From Comamonadaceae bacterium (lineage in GTDB: Bacteria; Pseudomonadota; Gammaproteobacteria; Burkholderiales; Burkholderiaceae_C), in the NCBI GenBank assembly GCA_947476285.1, contig CANJPU010000004.1, forward strand, positions 79,142 to 143,141: a DNA stretch of 64,000 nt, in the 5' to 3' direction. The notes under the pieces are model-generated. The model searched no databases, was not told where the DNA came from, and was given only the letters and a program-made list of their open reading frames with translations. The position numbers and the translations under genes were made by a program. The stretch's first letter is position 1; the number at the start of each line of letters is the position of its first letter. Shown piece after piece: positions 45,298 to 54,249 of the stretch.

Positions 45298-45432
45298 GTG
45301 GGCATTGAGTTTCTTGGCCTTGAAGTTCCTCACCGGTGGGGTGACAGCGCGTCCGAGGGCAAGGAGCTGGTCTCCCTCAAGCCCGGCGGGCCGATGGATT
45401 GTTTGGACGGTGAGGTTTTGCATGACCAGTGA
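45298..45432 (+). CDS. Possible small protein upstream of the DUF2214 gene
   Basis: 44-codon ORF beginning with GTG at 45298, preceded by AGGAAG (45287-45292) at a 5-nt spacing. The protein starts Met-Gly-Ile-Glu-Phe-Leu-Gly-Leu-Glu-Val-Pro-His-Arg-Trp and ends Glu-Val-Leu-His-Asp-Gln. It is acidic, without a membrane segment. Its last 11 nt overlap the DUF2214 start, so translational coupling is possible. No family recognised. It could equally be a leader ORF or chance. Confidence 0.35.
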   Translation: MGIEFLGLEVPHRWGDSASEGKELVSLKPGGPMDCLDGEVLHDQ

Positions 45433-45871
45433 AGCTCTCCTCTCCTACGCCCATCTGATGGCCATTCTGAGTCTGGTGGTGTTCAGCTCCAGTCAGGCTG
45501 CGCTGTGCCGGGTGGAGTGGCTCAATGCCAAGGTGGTCGAGCGGCTGGTGGTGCTCGATCGCATCTACGCCCTGGCCGCATTGGCTGTGCTGCTCACCGG
45601 CCTGGCGCGCATCGCGTGGGGCGGCAAGGGCGCATCCTGGTACTGGGCCAACAGCCTGCTGCATCTGAAACTGGGCTTGTTCATTCTGATCGCGCTCATG
45701 TCCATCAAGCCCACTGTCATGTTCCTGCGTTGGCGGCGCCAACTGCGCTCAGACGGCAGCCTGCCGCCGCAAGCCGAGGTGCGCCAAGCCCGCCGGTGGG
45801 TCATGATTGAAGCGCACCTTGTGACCTTCATTCCGCTGGCGGCGGTGTTCCTCGCCAGGGGCTTCGGATGA
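45422..45871 (+). CDS. DUF2214 family membrane protein
   Basis: 149-aa protein with about four hydrophobic helices (roughly 8-28, 45-65, 78-98 and 128-147). Family features are Tyr-Ala-His-Leu near the N-terminus, Arg-Val-Glu-Trp-Leu-Asn, Leu-Asp-Arg-Ile-Tyr, and [11 protein letters not shown] and Arg residues in the membrane segments hint at a heme or quinone site, but function is unknown. The ATG at 45422 was preferred over upstream in-frame codons, which add a basic stretch without family character. Confidence 0.8.
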   Translation: MTSEALLSYAHLMAILSLVVFSSSQAALCRVEWLNAKVVERLVVLDRIYALAALAVLLTGLARIAWGGKGASWYWANSLLHLKLGLFILIALMSIKPTVMFLRWRRQLRSDGSLPPQAEVRQARRWVMIEAHLVTFIPLAAVFLARGFG

Positions 45872-45912
45872 GTGCGGCGGGCGGGCTGCGCAGCCCCTGC
45901 TCGCCCGTTTCG

Positions 45913-45918
45913 TAAAAT
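45913..45918 (+). promoter_or_regulatory. -10 hexamer abutting the argS start
   Basis: TAAAAT ends 5 nt before the argS ATG (45924), so +1 would fall on or beside the start codon. No Shine-Dalgarno. No recognisable -35. Confidence 0.4.
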
Positions 45919-45923
45919 CGGCC

Positions 45924-47597
45924 ATGCTCCTCGTCAAACAAGAATTGCTCGGCAGCCTGGCCGCCGAGCTGGAAAAGCTTTCTCCCGGCTCCGGTGACAA
46001 AGCGGTATTTGAATCGCCCAAGGTGGCCGCGCATGGTGATTTCGCCTGCACGGCCGCCATGCAACTGGCCAAGCCGCTCAAGCAAAACCCCAGGCAGCTT
46101 GCGCAAACTCTGCGCAGTGCGCTGCTGGCAAGCCCGCCTTATGTGCGCTGGGTGGAGTCGGTGGACATCGCCGGCCCGGGCTTTCTCAACATACGCCTCA
46201 AGCCGCAGGCCAAGCAGCAGATCGTCAAGGAAGTGCTATTGGCCGGCGCCAGCTTTGGCAGCCAGCCCGCCACCGGCAAGCGGATCATGGTCGAATTCGT
46301 GTCGGCCAACCCCACCGGTCCGTTGCATGTGGGCCACGGCCGTCAGGCGGCTTTGGGCGACGCCATCTGCAATCTCTACCAGACCCAGGGTTGGTCGGTC
46401 TGCAGAGAGTTCTATTACAACGACGCGGGCGTGCAGATTGCAACGCTGGCTACATCCACCCAGCTACGCGCCAAGGGCTTCAAGCCCGGCGACCCTGAGT
46501 GGCCCGAGGCGGCCTACAACGGCGAATACATCGCCGACGTTGCACGTGACTTTCTGGCCGGCAAGACCGTGCACGCGGACGACCGCGAGTTCACCGCATC
46601 AGGCCAGGTGGATGACCTGGACGGCATGCGCCTGTTCGCGGTGGCCTATTTGCGCCACGAGCAGGACCTGGATCTCAAGGCCTTTGGGCTTGCATTCGAC
46701 AACTACTTCCTGGAGTCCAGCCTGTACACCAGTGGCAAGGTCGATGCCGTGGTGCAAAAGCTGCGCGATGCGGGCAAGACTTACGAGCACGACGACGCGC
46801 TGTGGCTGCGCTCCACCGATTACGGCGACGACAAGGACCGCGTCATGCGAAAGGGCGACGGCAGCTACACCTACTTCGTGCCCGACGTGGCCTATCACAT
46901 CAGCAAATGGGAGCGCGGCTTTGTCAAGGCGGTCAACATTCAGGGCACCGACCATCACGGCACAATTGCCCGGGTGCGGGCTGGCCTGCAGGCTGCCGGC
47001 GTGGGCATTGCGCCGGGCTACCCTGACTACGTGCTGCACACCATGGTGCGTGTCATGCGCGGCGGCCAGGAGGTCAAGATCTCCAAGCGCGCGGGCAGCT
47101 ACGTCACGCTGCGCGACCTGATCGAATGGACCAGCAAAGACGCGGTGCGCTTCTTCCTCTTGTCGCGCAAGCCCGACACCGAATATGTCTTCGATGTCGA
47201 TCTGGCCCTTGCCCAGAACAACGACAACCCAGTCTATTACGTGCAGTACGCGCATGCGCGCATCTGCTCGGTGCTGGCATCCTGGGGCGGTGACGTGGGC
47301 ACCTTGACCGATGCCGATCTGTCCTGCCTGAACAGCGCGCAGGCCCAGGCGCTGATGCTGCAACTGGCGCGCTACCCGGACATGCTGCGCGAGGCTTCGG
47401 CCGATTTCGCTCCGCACGATGTCACCTTTTACTTGCGCGAGCTCGCGGCCAGTTACCACAGTTACTACGATGCCGAGCGCATTCTGGTGGACGATGTTCT
47501 GGTGCGACAGGCCCGGCTGGCGCTGGTCGCCGCGACGGCCCAGGTGTTGCACAATGGGCTGGCCGTGCTGGGGGTGAGCGCCCCGCGGAAAATGTAG
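45924..47597 (+). CDS. argS: Arginyl-tRNA synthetase
   Basis: 557-aa class I synthetase. The HIGH-type motif is [11 protein letters not shown] and a degenerate KMSKS is Val-Lys-Ile-Ser-Lys-Arg-Ala-Gly, as usual for ArgRS. The C-terminal anticodon-binding domain ends at Ala-Pro-Arg-Lys-Met. Leaderless translation is suggested by the adjacent -10 box. A SPOR-domain gene follows, an order seen in many Burkholderiales. Confidence 0.96.
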   Translation: MLLVKQELLGSLAAELEKLSPGSGDKAVFESPKVAAHGDFACTAAMQLAKPLKQNPRQLAQTLRSALLASPPYVRWVESVDIAGPGFLNIRLKPQAKQQIVKEVLLAGASFGSQPATGKRIMVEFVSANPTGPLHVGHGRQAALGDAICNLYQTQGWSVCREFYYNDAGVQIATLATSTQLRAKGFKPGDPEWPEAAYNGEYIADVARDFLAGKTVHADDREFTASGQVDDLDGMRLFAVAYLRHEQDLDLKAFGLAFDNYFLESSLYTSGKVDAVVQKLRDAGKTYEHDDALWLRSTDYGDDKDRVMRKGDGSYTYFVPDVAYHISKWERGFVKAVNIQGTDHHGTIARVRAGLQAAGVGIAPGYPDYVLHTMVRVMRGGQEVKISKRAGSYVTLRDLIEWTSKDAVRFFLLSRKPDTEYVFDVDLALAQNNDNPVYYVQYAHARICSVLASWGGDVGTLTDADLSCLNSAQAQALMLQLARYPDMLREASADFAPHDVTFYLRELAASYHSYYDAERILVDDVLVRQARLALVAATAQVLHNGLAVLGVSAPRKM

Positions 47598-47627
47598 TTG
47601 GCGATCGCGCGGACAGGGCAGGAACAA

Positions 47628-48287
47628 GTGCAGACACAAGACCAGGATTTGGCAGTGAAGAACAGACAAGCTGGCTCCATCATTGTGGGCATCGTCATTG
47701 GCATCGTGCTGGGCTTGGCCGTTGCCCTGGCGGTGGCGGTCTACGTCACCAAGGTGCCGATGCCCTTTCTCAACAAGAGCCAGAGCCGCACCGCCGAGCA
47801 GGATGCGGCCGAGACGCGCAAGAACCGCGACTGGGACCCCAACGCCCCGCTGTATGGCAAGAACCCGGCCAGGCCTGCGTCGGCTGCGAGTGCTGAGGCT
47901 GCGCCACCGACGGCGGCCAGTTCCGCCGCTGTTGTCGTGCCCCCTGCCGCACCTGCTTCGGCGGCAGCGGCGGCCCCGTCAGTCTCGCCCAAGTCATCTG
48001 ACCCCCTGGGCGATCTGGCCGCGTCACGCGCGGCCGCAGTCCATGCCGATCCCTTCTATTATTTCGTGCAAGCAGGTGCCTTTCGCACCGCTGAAGACGC
48101 CGAGGGGCAACGGGCCAAACTGTCTCTCATGGGTTTTGATGCCAAGGTGACCGAGCGCGAGCAATCCGGGCGACAGGTCTTTCGGGTGCGGGTGGGCCCG
48201 TTCGAGAGAAAAGAAGACGCCGATCGGCAAAAGGAAAAGCTGGAGGCCAGCGGCGTCGAAACCGCGCTGGTGCGCGTCCAGCGGTGA
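47628..48287 (+). CDS. SPOR-domain cell-division-type membrane protein (FtsN-like)
   Basis: 219-aa bitopic protein. A short cytoplasmic N-terminus, one membrane helix (about 16-38), a long Ala/Pro/Ser-rich periplasmic linker, and a C-terminal SPOR domain (about 145-219: Tyr-Tyr-Phe-Val-Gln-Ala-Gly-Ala-Phe, then Arg-Val-Arg-Val-Gly-Pro-Phe). SPOR domains bind denuded peptidoglycan at division sites. The start is uncertain: GTG 47628 (AGGA upstream) was chosen over TTG 47598 and GTG 47655. FtsN identity is plausible from architecture and position after argS but not proven. Confidence 0.8.
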   Translation: MQTQDQDLAVKNRQAGSIIVGIVIGIVLGLAVALAVAVYVTKVPMPFLNKSQSRTAEQDAAETRKNRDWDPNAPLYGKNPARPASAASAEAAPPTAASSAAVVVPPAAPASAAAAAPSVSPKSSDPLGDLAASRAAAVHADPFYYFVQAGAFRTAEDAEGQRAKLSLMGFDAKVTEREQSGRQVFRVRVGPFERKEDADRQKEKLEASGVETALVRVQR

Positions 48288-48367
48288 GTGTGGCGCGCTT
48301 GCAGGAACCTTCATGACGACGACGCGTCATATCTCCATAACAATTCTGGGACAACAGGAGTGAATGC

Positions 48368-49018
48368 ATGAACCGACGTGAGTTTTCTGCCGGAGCAGCC
48401 TGCTTGCTGGCCACAACTGCCCTGGGTCTGCCGGGCGCACTGTGGGCACAAGGCGGCAGGCCCAGAGAGGGCGCCGAGTATTTGCCGCTTCAGAAAAGAG
48501 TCAATCCGGAAGCACCCCCCGACAAGGTCGAGGTGATCGAGTTCTTTTGGTATAGCTGCCCCCACTGCAATGCATTCGAGCCAGCCCTGGAGGCGTGGAT
48601 CAAGAAACTGCCCTCTGATGTCGTCATCAAGCGGGTGCCCGTGGCCTTCCGTGATGACTTTGCGCCGCAGCAGCGGCTTTACTATTCGCTGGAGGCGATG
48701 GGTAAGCTGGAGCTGCATGGCAAGGTGTTCCAGGCCATTCATGTGGAGAAGTTGGCCCTCAATCGCGAAGAGCTCATCATGGATTGGATTGCCAGGCAAG
48801 GGCTGGACAAAGTGAAGTTCAAGGAGTTGTACAACTCCTTTTCGGTCGCCACCAAGACCCGGCGCGCCACGCAGCTTCAGGACGCCTACGGTGTCCAGGG
48901 CGTGCCCGCCATTGGCGTGGCTGGGCGTTTCTACACCGACGGCACGCTGGCCGGCAACATGGACCGCGCGCTTCAGGTGACCGACTACCTGATTGGCGAG
49001 GCGCGCAAGTTGCGCTGA
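48368..49018 (+). CDS. dsbA: Thiol:disulfide interchange protein DsbA
   Basis: 216-aa periplasmic oxidase. The signal is Tat-like at its start (Arg-Arg-Glu-Phe) and ends at about Ala-Leu-Trp-Ala-Gln. The thioredoxin-fold active site is Cys64-Pro-His-Cys67, and the cis-proline loop is Gly-Val-Pro-Ala. AGGAG precedes the ATG. A 10-bp hairpin terminator follows the gene, so it is transcribed separately from lptA. Confidence 0.93.
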   Translation: MNRREFSAGAACLLATTALGLPGALWAQGGRPREGAEYLPLQKRVNPEAPPDKVEVIEFFWYSCPHCNAFEPALEAWIKKLPSDVVIKRVPVAFRDDFAPQQRLYYSLEAMGKLELHGKVFQAIHVEKLALNREELIMDWIARQGLDKVKFKELYNSFSVATKTRRATQLQDAYGVQGVPAIGVAGRFYTDGTLAGNMDRALQVTDYLIGEARKLR

Positions 49019-49050
49019 CACTTTTCCAGACTCGATAGAGCTGTTTGCAC

Positions 49051-49084
49051 ACAAGCCCGCCATTTGTGCGGGCTTGTCGCTTTC
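49051..49084 (+). terminator. Hairpin terminator after dsbA
   Basis: Perfect 10-bp stem ACAAGCCCGC / GCGGGCTTGT (49051-49060, 49068-49077), loop CATTTGT. The following CGCTTTC is only modestly T-rich, so termination strength is uncertain. Confidence 0.75.
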
Positions 49085-49091
49085 TGCTGGC

Positions 49092-49097
49092 TACAAT
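49092..49097 (+). promoter_or_regulatory. -10 hexamer for lptA
   Basis: TACAAT at 49092-49097 puts +1 near 49104. That excludes the ATG at 49096 as translation start and supports the one at 49120. Confidence 0.5.
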
Positions 49098-49119
49098 GCA
49101 CAGCAAGATTCGTGCCTTT

Positions 49120-49719
49120 ATGAAACATCCAAGCCTTCCCCTGCTCCTGTCGCTGGCCCTGCTGGCGGCTGTTCCGCCCGTGGCCGCCGAGAAGGCTGAT
49201 CGCAGCAAGCCCATGAATGTCGAGGCCGATTCGCTGCGCCACGACGACCTGAAGCAAACCAGTGTCTTCACCGGCAAGGTGGTCCTGACCAAGGGAACCA
49301 TCGTGATTCGCGGCGGGCGCATTGATGTGCGGCAGGATGCGGATGGCTGGCAGCACGGACTGGTGACGGCCGAGGCTGGCAAGCTGGCTTTCTACCGCCA
49401 AAAGCGCGAGGGCCTTGATGAGTTCATCGAGGGCGAAGCCGAACAGATCGAATACGACAGCAAGGCCGATCGGGTCAAGTTCATCAAGCGCGCCGAGTTG
49501 CGGCGCTACCGTGGTGCCAGCCTCGCCGATGAGATCGTCGGCAGCCTGATCACCTACGACAACACCAATGACGTTTTCAGCGTCGATGGCGGACCGACCA
49601 GCCCGGCTGCGGGCGGCCGCGTGCGCGCCGTGCTCGCGCCGCGAGGCGCGGCATCTGCACCCCCGCCGCTGGCCACTCCGCTCAGACCCAGCACCACTTT
49701 GGACGGGAGCCGCCGGTGA
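49120..49719 (+). CDS. lptA: Lipopolysaccharide transport periplasmic protein LptA
   Basis: 199-aa periplasmic bridge protein for LPS export. A signal peptide covers about residues 1-23 (ending Pro-Val-Ala-Ala), followed by [11 protein letters not shown], the OstA-family start. The ATG at 49120 was chosen because the -10 box at 49092-49097 would exclude upstream Mets from the transcript. lptC does not lie directly upstream as it does in most proteobacteria; dsbA is there instead. A GTGA overlap links it to lptB. Confidence 0.9.
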   Translation: MKHPSLPLLLSLALLAAVPPVAAEKADRSKPMNVEADSLRHDDLKQTSVFTGKVVLTKGTIVIRGGRIDVRQDADGWQHGLVTAEAGKLAFYRQKREGLDEFIEGEAEQIEYDSKADRVKFIKRAELRRYRGASLADEIVGSLITYDNTNDVFSVDGGPTSPAAGGRVRAVLAPRGAASAPPPLATPLRPSTTLDGSRR

Positions 49720-50507
49720 GCGATCTGTCGGTGCAGGCGATGCGTAGCAGCGCGCCAGCCCAAGGCATGAGCCGGCTCAAGGTGCTTCATCTGCAAAAGA
49801 GCTACGGTAGCCGCAAGGTCGTGAAGGACGTGTCCCTTGAAGTGGGCAATGGCGAAGTCGTAGGCTTGCTCGGCCCCAACGGTGCTGGCAAGACAACGTC
49901 TTTCTACATGATCGTCGGCCTGGTGCGCGCCGACGCTGGCGAGATCTCCATTGATGGCCGATCGGTCGAGCACATGCCCATCCATCGCCGATCGCGCCTG
50001 GGGCTGTCCTACCTGCCGCAGGAGGCATCGATCTTCCGCAAGCTCAACGTCCAGGACAACGTGCGTGCCGTGCTCGAACTGCAGCGCGATGCACAAGGCC
50101 AGCCCCTGGGCCACGCGGAAATTGAAAAACGGCTCACCAACCTGCTGCAGGACCTGCGAGTGGACCATCTGCGCGACTCACCCGCGCTTGCACTGTCTGG
50201 TGGCGAGCGCAGGCGGGTGGAAATCGCCCGGGCGCTGGCCACGCAGCCGCGCTTCATCCTGCTGGACGAGCCCTTCGCCGGCATCGACCCAATCGCGGTG
50301 ATCGAGATCCAGCGCATCATCGGTTTTCTGAAGTCACGCGGCATCGGCGTGCTCATCACCGATCACAACGTGCGCGAGACGCTGGGAATCTGTGACCACG
50401 CCTACATCATCAGCGACGGCCATGTGTTGGCGCAGGGTACGCCCTCCGAGATCGTCAACAACCCGGATGTGCGTCGCGTCTATCTGGGTGAACATTTTCG
50501 AATGTGA
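49716..50507 (+). CDS. lptB: LPS export ABC transporter ATP-binding protein LptB
   Basis: 263-aa ATPase. Walker A Gly-Pro-Asn-Gly-Ala-Gly-Lys-Thr-Thr, signature Leu-Ser-Gly-Gly-Glu-Arg-Arg-Arg and Walker B [12 protein letters not shown] are intact. About 20 extra residues precede the usual family start, so the GTG of the GTGA overlap with lptA may be followed by a second usable start at the Met near residue 18. rpoN follows 6 nt after. Confidence 0.95.
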   Translation: MSDLSVQAMRSSAPAQGMSRLKVLHLQKSYGSRKVVKDVSLEVGNGEVVGLLGPNGAGKTTSFYMIVGLVRADAGEISIDGRSVEHMPIHRRSRLGLSYLPQEASIFRKLNVQDNVRAVLELQRDAQGQPLGHAEIEKRLTNLLQDLRVDHLRDSPALALSGGERRRVEIARALATQPRFILLDEPFAGIDPIAVIEIQRIIGFLKSRGIGVLITDHNVRETLGICDHAYIISDGHVLAQGTPSEIVNNPDVRRVYLGEHFRM

Positions 50508-50513
50508 TCCAGG

Positions 50514-52070
50514 ATGAAGCAGGGCCTGTCCCTTCGGGTTTCGCAGCATCTGGCGCTCACGCCGCAGTTGCAGCAATCGATACGTTTGCTGCAACTGTCC
50601 ACGCTCGAGTTGTCGCAGGAAGTCGATCAGATGCTCGACGACAACCCCTTTCTGGAACTCAACCTGGACGAGGTGCCGCGCGAAGAGTTCGGCCTGGCAA
50701 AGGCAGATCTGCCCGGTGCCAGCGACGAAGGCGAGGCTGAGTTCGCCGACCTGGGTACGTCGATGGAGCCACCACGCACATCGGCTCTGGAGGCGCCTGC
50801 TGAACCCGACGCGCAGGCCGACACGCCTGACTGGGAGGGAGAGGGCAGCGTTGAAGTCGTTCCCGACGATGGCGAGTGGGGCGGCGACGCAAGCCCGCGA
50901 AAGAATAATCTAGGTGGTGACGAAGATGTGGACGCGAGTGATCTAGCGCGTGTCCACGAGACATTGCAGGCGCATCTGCATCGCCAGGCCTTGTCGCTTC
51001 GCCTTTGCGAAGAAGACCGTTGCGCGCTGCGTTTTCTCATCGAGTCTCTCAACGATGACGGCTATCTAGAAGATTCGTTGGAGTCGCTGGCTGCGGGCCT
51101 GGCGCCTGATGATCTGGAGCAGCAAGAGCAACTGGTTCACCACTTCACCGTGGCGCTCGGCCTGCTGCATCACCTGGAGCCGGTGGGCGTGGGTGCCCGC
51201 TCGCTGGCCGAATGCCTCAGGTTGCAAATCAAGGCGATGCAGCAGGCTGAGAACGCGCCTGAGGCATGCGAAGCAGCGCTGCGCATTTGCGGCCAGCCCA
51301 TGGAGTTGCTGGCGCGCCGGGACTTCAAGCGCCTCTGCCAGCTAAGCGGCCACAGCGATGCGCAGGTGCGCGCGGCGATCGGACTGATCGGGCGCCTGGA
51401 GCCCAAGCCTGGTCGGCGTTTTGTCGATGTGGAGCGCAACATCGTGATTCCCGATGTGCTGGTCACCAAGGTGGGCCGGGGTGGGCAGGCCCGATTCAGG
51501 GTGCAGCTCAATCCCGACGTGATGCCGCGCCTGCGGGTCCATGATGTGTATGCCGGCGCGCTCAAGGCGCACAAGGGCGAAGGGCATCAGGCGCTGCAGC
51601 AGCGGCTGCAGGAGGCGCGCTGGTTCATCAAGAATATCCAGCAGCGCTTTGACACAATCCTGCGTGTGTCCAATGCGATCGTCGAGCGGCAAAAGAGCTT
51701 CTTCGTGCATGGCGAACTCGCCATGCGTCCGCTGGTGCTGCGCGAGATCGCAGACGAGCTGGGCCTGCACGAATCCACCATCAGCCGCGTCACCACCGCG
51801 AAATACATGTCAACTCCCTTTGGCACCTTCGAGCTGAAATACTTCTTCGGCTCGGCACTAAGCACCGAAACCGGCGGCAACGCATCCAGCACTGCAGTAC
51901 GTGCCCTCATCAAGCAATTCGTCGCTTCGGAAAACCCCAAGAAACCATTGTCAGACAGTCAGGTCTCGGACATGCTGAAAGAGCAAGGCATCGAATGCGC
52001 TCGCCGCACCGTCGCCAAGTACCGCGAAGCACTGCGCCTCGCACCTGCCAATCTGCGTAAATCGCTTTAG
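50514..52070 (+). CDS. rpoN: RNA polymerase sigma-54 factor
   Basis: 518-aa sigma-54. The Gln/Leu-rich activator-interacting region is at 1-50 (Ser-Gln-His-Leu-Ala-Leu-Thr-Pro-Gln-Leu-Gln-Gln-Ser-Ile), an acidic region follows, then the core-binding domain, the helix-turn-helix near 420-440, and the RpoN box Ala-Arg-Arg-Thr-Val-Ala-Lys-Tyr-Arg-Glu near 494. All domains look complete. It ends the lptA-lptB-rpoN group; hpf-ptsN, which often follow, are at 16-17 kb instead. Confidence 0.97.
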   Translation: MKQGLSLRVSQHLALTPQLQQSIRLLQLSTLELSQEVDQMLDDNPFLELNLDEVPREEFGLAKADLPGASDEGEAEFADLGTSMEPPRTSALEAPAEPDAQADTPDWEGEGSVEVVPDDGEWGGDASPRKNNLGGDEDVDASDLARVHETLQAHLHRQALSLRLCEEDRCALRFLIESLNDDGYLEDSLESLAAGLAPDDLEQQEQLVHHFTVALGLLHHLEPVGVGARSLAECLRLQIKAMQQAENAPEACEAALRICGQPMELLARRDFKRLCQLSGHSDAQVRAAIGLIGRLEPKPGRRFVDVERNIVIPDVLVTKVGRGGQARFRVQLNPDVMPRLRVHDVYAGALKAHKGEGHQALQQRLQEARWFIKNIQQRFDTILRVSNAIVERQKSFFVHGELAMRPLVLREIADELGLHESTISRVTTAKYMSTPFGTFELKYFFGSALSTETGGNASSTAVRALIKQFVASENPKKPLSDSQVSDMLKEQGIECARRTVAKYREALRLAPANLRKSL

Positions 52071-52095
52071 TGCCTGTGTTCACACAAGTTCACCC

Positions 52096-53307
52096 ATGAA
52101 TCAACTTCAACTCTTCTTGCCCTGCGCCGCTGGCGTCGAGGGCTTTCTTGCCGACGAGGTGCACCGCCTCACTGGCCTGACCGGTGACGATCTGCTGACC
52201 GGCCGCGGCGGCGTGATGCTGCGCGGGTCCTGGCGCGACGCGTTGCGGCTGAATCTGCACAGCCGTCTGTCGCAGCGTGTGTTGGTGCAACTGTCGCACA
52301 CACCTTATCGCAGCGAAAACGACTTATACGAAGCAGCCAGCGCGGTGGCCTGGGAAATCTGGTTCACCACACGCGAAACTTTCAAGGTGAAAGTCACCGC
52401 GCAGCACAGCCCCTTGAAGAGCCTGAACTTCGCCGGACTGAAGATCAAGGATGCGGTGGCTGACCGCTTTCGTCACAAGTGCGGCGAGCGGCCCAGTGTC
52501 AACACTCAGTGGCCCGACGCACGCATTCATGTGCACCTCACCACCGACAGCGCCACGATCTACATCGACACCTCGGGCGAGCCGCTGTTCAAGCGCGGTT
52601 GGCGCGAGGACAAAGGCGAGGCGCCGCTGAAAGAGACATTGGCCGCAGCCATGATCGCCGCCAGCGGCTGGGATAGGGCACTGCCTTTGTACGACCCGTG
52701 CTGTGGCAGCGGCACCATTGCGATTGAGGCGGCTCAGGTCGCCTGCAACATTGCACCGGGCCAACTGCGTCGCTTCGGTTTCGAGAAGCTGCTGCCCTAC
52801 CAAGCCCATGTGTGGCAGGCCCTGAAGGAAGAGGCAAGGGCGCAGCAGCACCCGGCCACGGCGCCGGTGTTCGGTAGCGACGTGGCCTTTCGCATGGTTG
52901 ATTTCGCGCAGCGCAATGCCGAGCGTGCCGGCGTGGCTGACGTGGTGCAGTTGCGCGGTGGTGACGCCTTGCAACGCATGCCGCCGTGCGAACAGCCGGG
53001 CGTGATGCTGGTGAACCCGCCTTATGGCGAGCGCATCGAAACCGCAGGCGTGGCAGGCCGCAGCCAGGGCGGACGAGAGCGCGCGCAGGTTGACGACGGT
53101 GGCGATTTCTTCAGCCAATTGGCCACGCACTGGAAGAAGAACTACCCCGGCTGGACCGCCTGGGTCCTGACCCCCGACCTCAAACTGCCTTCGCACATGC
53201 GGCTCAAGGAATCGCGCCGCGTGCCGATGTGGAACGGCCCTATCGAATGCCGATTGTTCAGGTTCGACATGGTGGCTGGCCGCAATAGAGGAGCGCAAGC
53301 AGGTTGA
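52096..53307 (+). CDS. THUMP-domain 23S rRNA guanine-N2 methyltransferase (RlmL N-domain-like)
   Basis: 403-aa class I SAM methyltransferase with an N-terminal THUMP domain (about 40-160). The catalytic part has Asp-Pro-Cys-Cys-Gly-Ser-Gly-Thr for SAM and Asn-Pro-Pro-Tyr-Gly-Glu-Arg as the amino-methylase motif. It corresponds to the RlmL half of E. coli RlmKL, without the RlmK half. A short, strongly variable insert (Gly-Arg-Ser-Gln-Gly-Gly) follows NPPY. It ends overlapped by the PIN gene. Confidence 0.88.
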   Translation: MNQLQLFLPCAAGVEGFLADEVHRLTGLTGDDLLTGRGGVMLRGSWRDALRLNLHSRLSQRVLVQLSHTPYRSENDLYEAASAVAWEIWFTTRETFKVKVTAQHSPLKSLNFAGLKIKDAVADRFRHKCGERPSVNTQWPDARIHVHLTTDSATIYIDTSGEPLFKRGWREDKGEAPLKETLAAAMIAASGWDRALPLYDPCCGSGTIAIEAAQVACNIAPGQLRRFGFEKLLPYQAHVWQALKEEARAQQHPATAPVFGSDVAFRMVDFAQRNAERAGVADVVQLRGGDALQRMPPCEQPGVMLVNPPYGERIETAGVAGRSQGGRERAQVDDGGDFFSQLATHWKKNYPGWTAWVLTPDLKLPSHMRLKESRRVPMWNGPIECRLFRFDMVAGRNRGAQAG

Positions 53308-53735
53308 GCCAGCCCATTGTCATTGACACCAACGTCGCGCTGGATCTGTTCGTGTTTGATGATGAGCGCGCCAGGCCGCTCATGAGCGGCCTGGCGCGCG
53401 GTGACTGGCACTGGCTGGCCACGCCGGACATGCGCGAAGAGCTCGCGCGTGTGCTGTCCTATGCGCACATTCTTGCGCGGCTGTCGTTTTATGACTTGCA
53501 GGCAGATGCTGTGCTGACGCAATTCGATGCCCATGCGCATCTGGTGGCGGTGCCCGACAAGGCCAGCGTCACCTGCCGCGATCCGGACGATCAGAAGTTC
53601 ATCGATCTGGCGGTGGCGCACCGCTGCATTTTGCTGAGCAAGGATAAGGCGGTGCTCACCATGAAAAAACGCCTAGCAGCACTTCAGGTGCAGGTGGCCG
53701 CATCGCTCGCGGCGCTGCCTTTGGCTGCTGGTTGA
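53304..53735 (+). CDS. PIN-domain protein (putative endoribonuclease)
   Basis: 143-aa PIN protein of the COG1569 type. Acidic residues are at the expected places: Asp8 in Val-Ile-Asp-Thr-Asn, Glu-Glu near 45, and Asp-Pro-Asp-Asp-Gln-Lys-Phe-Ile-Asp near 92-100. The start is the TTG of a TTGA overlap with the methyltransferase gene, with GAGGAG upstream. COG1569 members are often toxins, but no antitoxin ORF lies on either side, so an rRNA- or tRNA-processing role linked to its neighbour is also possible. Confidence 0.75.
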   Translation: MSQPIVIDTNVALDLFVFDDERARPLMSGLARGDWHWLATPDMREELARVLSYAHILARLSFYDLQADAVLTQFDAHAHLVAVPDKASVTCRDPDDQKFIDLAVAHRCILLSKDKAVLTMKKRLAALQVQVAASLAALPLAAG

Positions 53736-53739
53736 AGCG

Positions 53740-54222
53740 CTACCTAGCTAGATAGCGACGCAAATTCGCTTGGGCGCGGCCACGCACCTTGTTGCGGATC
53801 AACGGCGTCCAGCCCAGCAGCAGGCCCGGTATGCCCAGAGCCTGCCTTGACCAACGCCAGAAATCAAAGTGGTCACGATGGCGCACGATCTGTCCGGCCG
53901 GATTGAACGTGAACTGGGCGTCAATGCGGTTGTCCACGATGCGGCCGGTCAGGCTGAAGCGGTAGTGCGCGTCCCAATGCGCGCTGCCGCTGTCGGCATC
54001 GGTTCGCACATCTCGCCACTGCAGCTTCCATACATCGGCGCCGCCCGAGCGCGTTGCTTCGCACAGCATGCGCCACATACCGGCGACTTCGGTCTGGCCC
54101 CGCAGCGAAAAGACTTCATCGTCGAACTGCGCGTCAGGTGCGTAACAGCTCGCCATGGCGTCCGCATCCAGCCGGGCAAATGCCGCGTAGAACTTCTCGA
54201 TGGTTTGCTCGTTGGCATGCAT
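53740..54222 (-). CDS. NTF2/SnoaL-like fold protein
   Basis: 160-aa protein. The N-terminus Glu-Lys-Phe-Tyr-Ala-Ala-Phe-Ala-Arg-Leu-Asp-Ala-Asp-Ala-Met and the stretch Tyr-Ala-Pro-Asp-Ala-Gln-Phe-Asp-Asp-Glu are typical of SnoaL-like proteins. A basic C-terminal tail follows the fold. Enzymatic role unknown. It is downstream of cinA on the same strand by 27 bp and convergent with the PIN gene (4 bp between). Confidence 0.75.
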   Translation of the reverse strand: MHANEQTIEKFYAAFARLDADAMASCYAPDAQFDDEVFSLRGQTEVAGMWRMLCEATRSGGADVWKLQWRDVRTDADSGSAHWDAHYRFSLTGRIVDNRIDAQFTFNPAGQIVRHRDHFDFWRWSRQALGIPGLLLGWTPLIRNKVRGRAQANLRRYLAR

Positions 54223-54249
54223 GCGGGCCTCCTTGATTGAAACGCTGCA

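Noticed and set aside
45166..45423. 85-aa minus-strand ORF between glcB and DUF2214
   Set aside because: It runs into the glcB start region and covers its ribosome-binding site; no family pattern. The plus-strand small ORF there has a better start.
48313..48363. 16-codon ORF before dsbA (Met-Thr-Thr-Thr-Arg-His...)
   Set aside because: No ribosome-binding site. The ACG-rich start is part of a small palindrome, and the stop lies within the dsbA Shine-Dalgarno region; probably chance.
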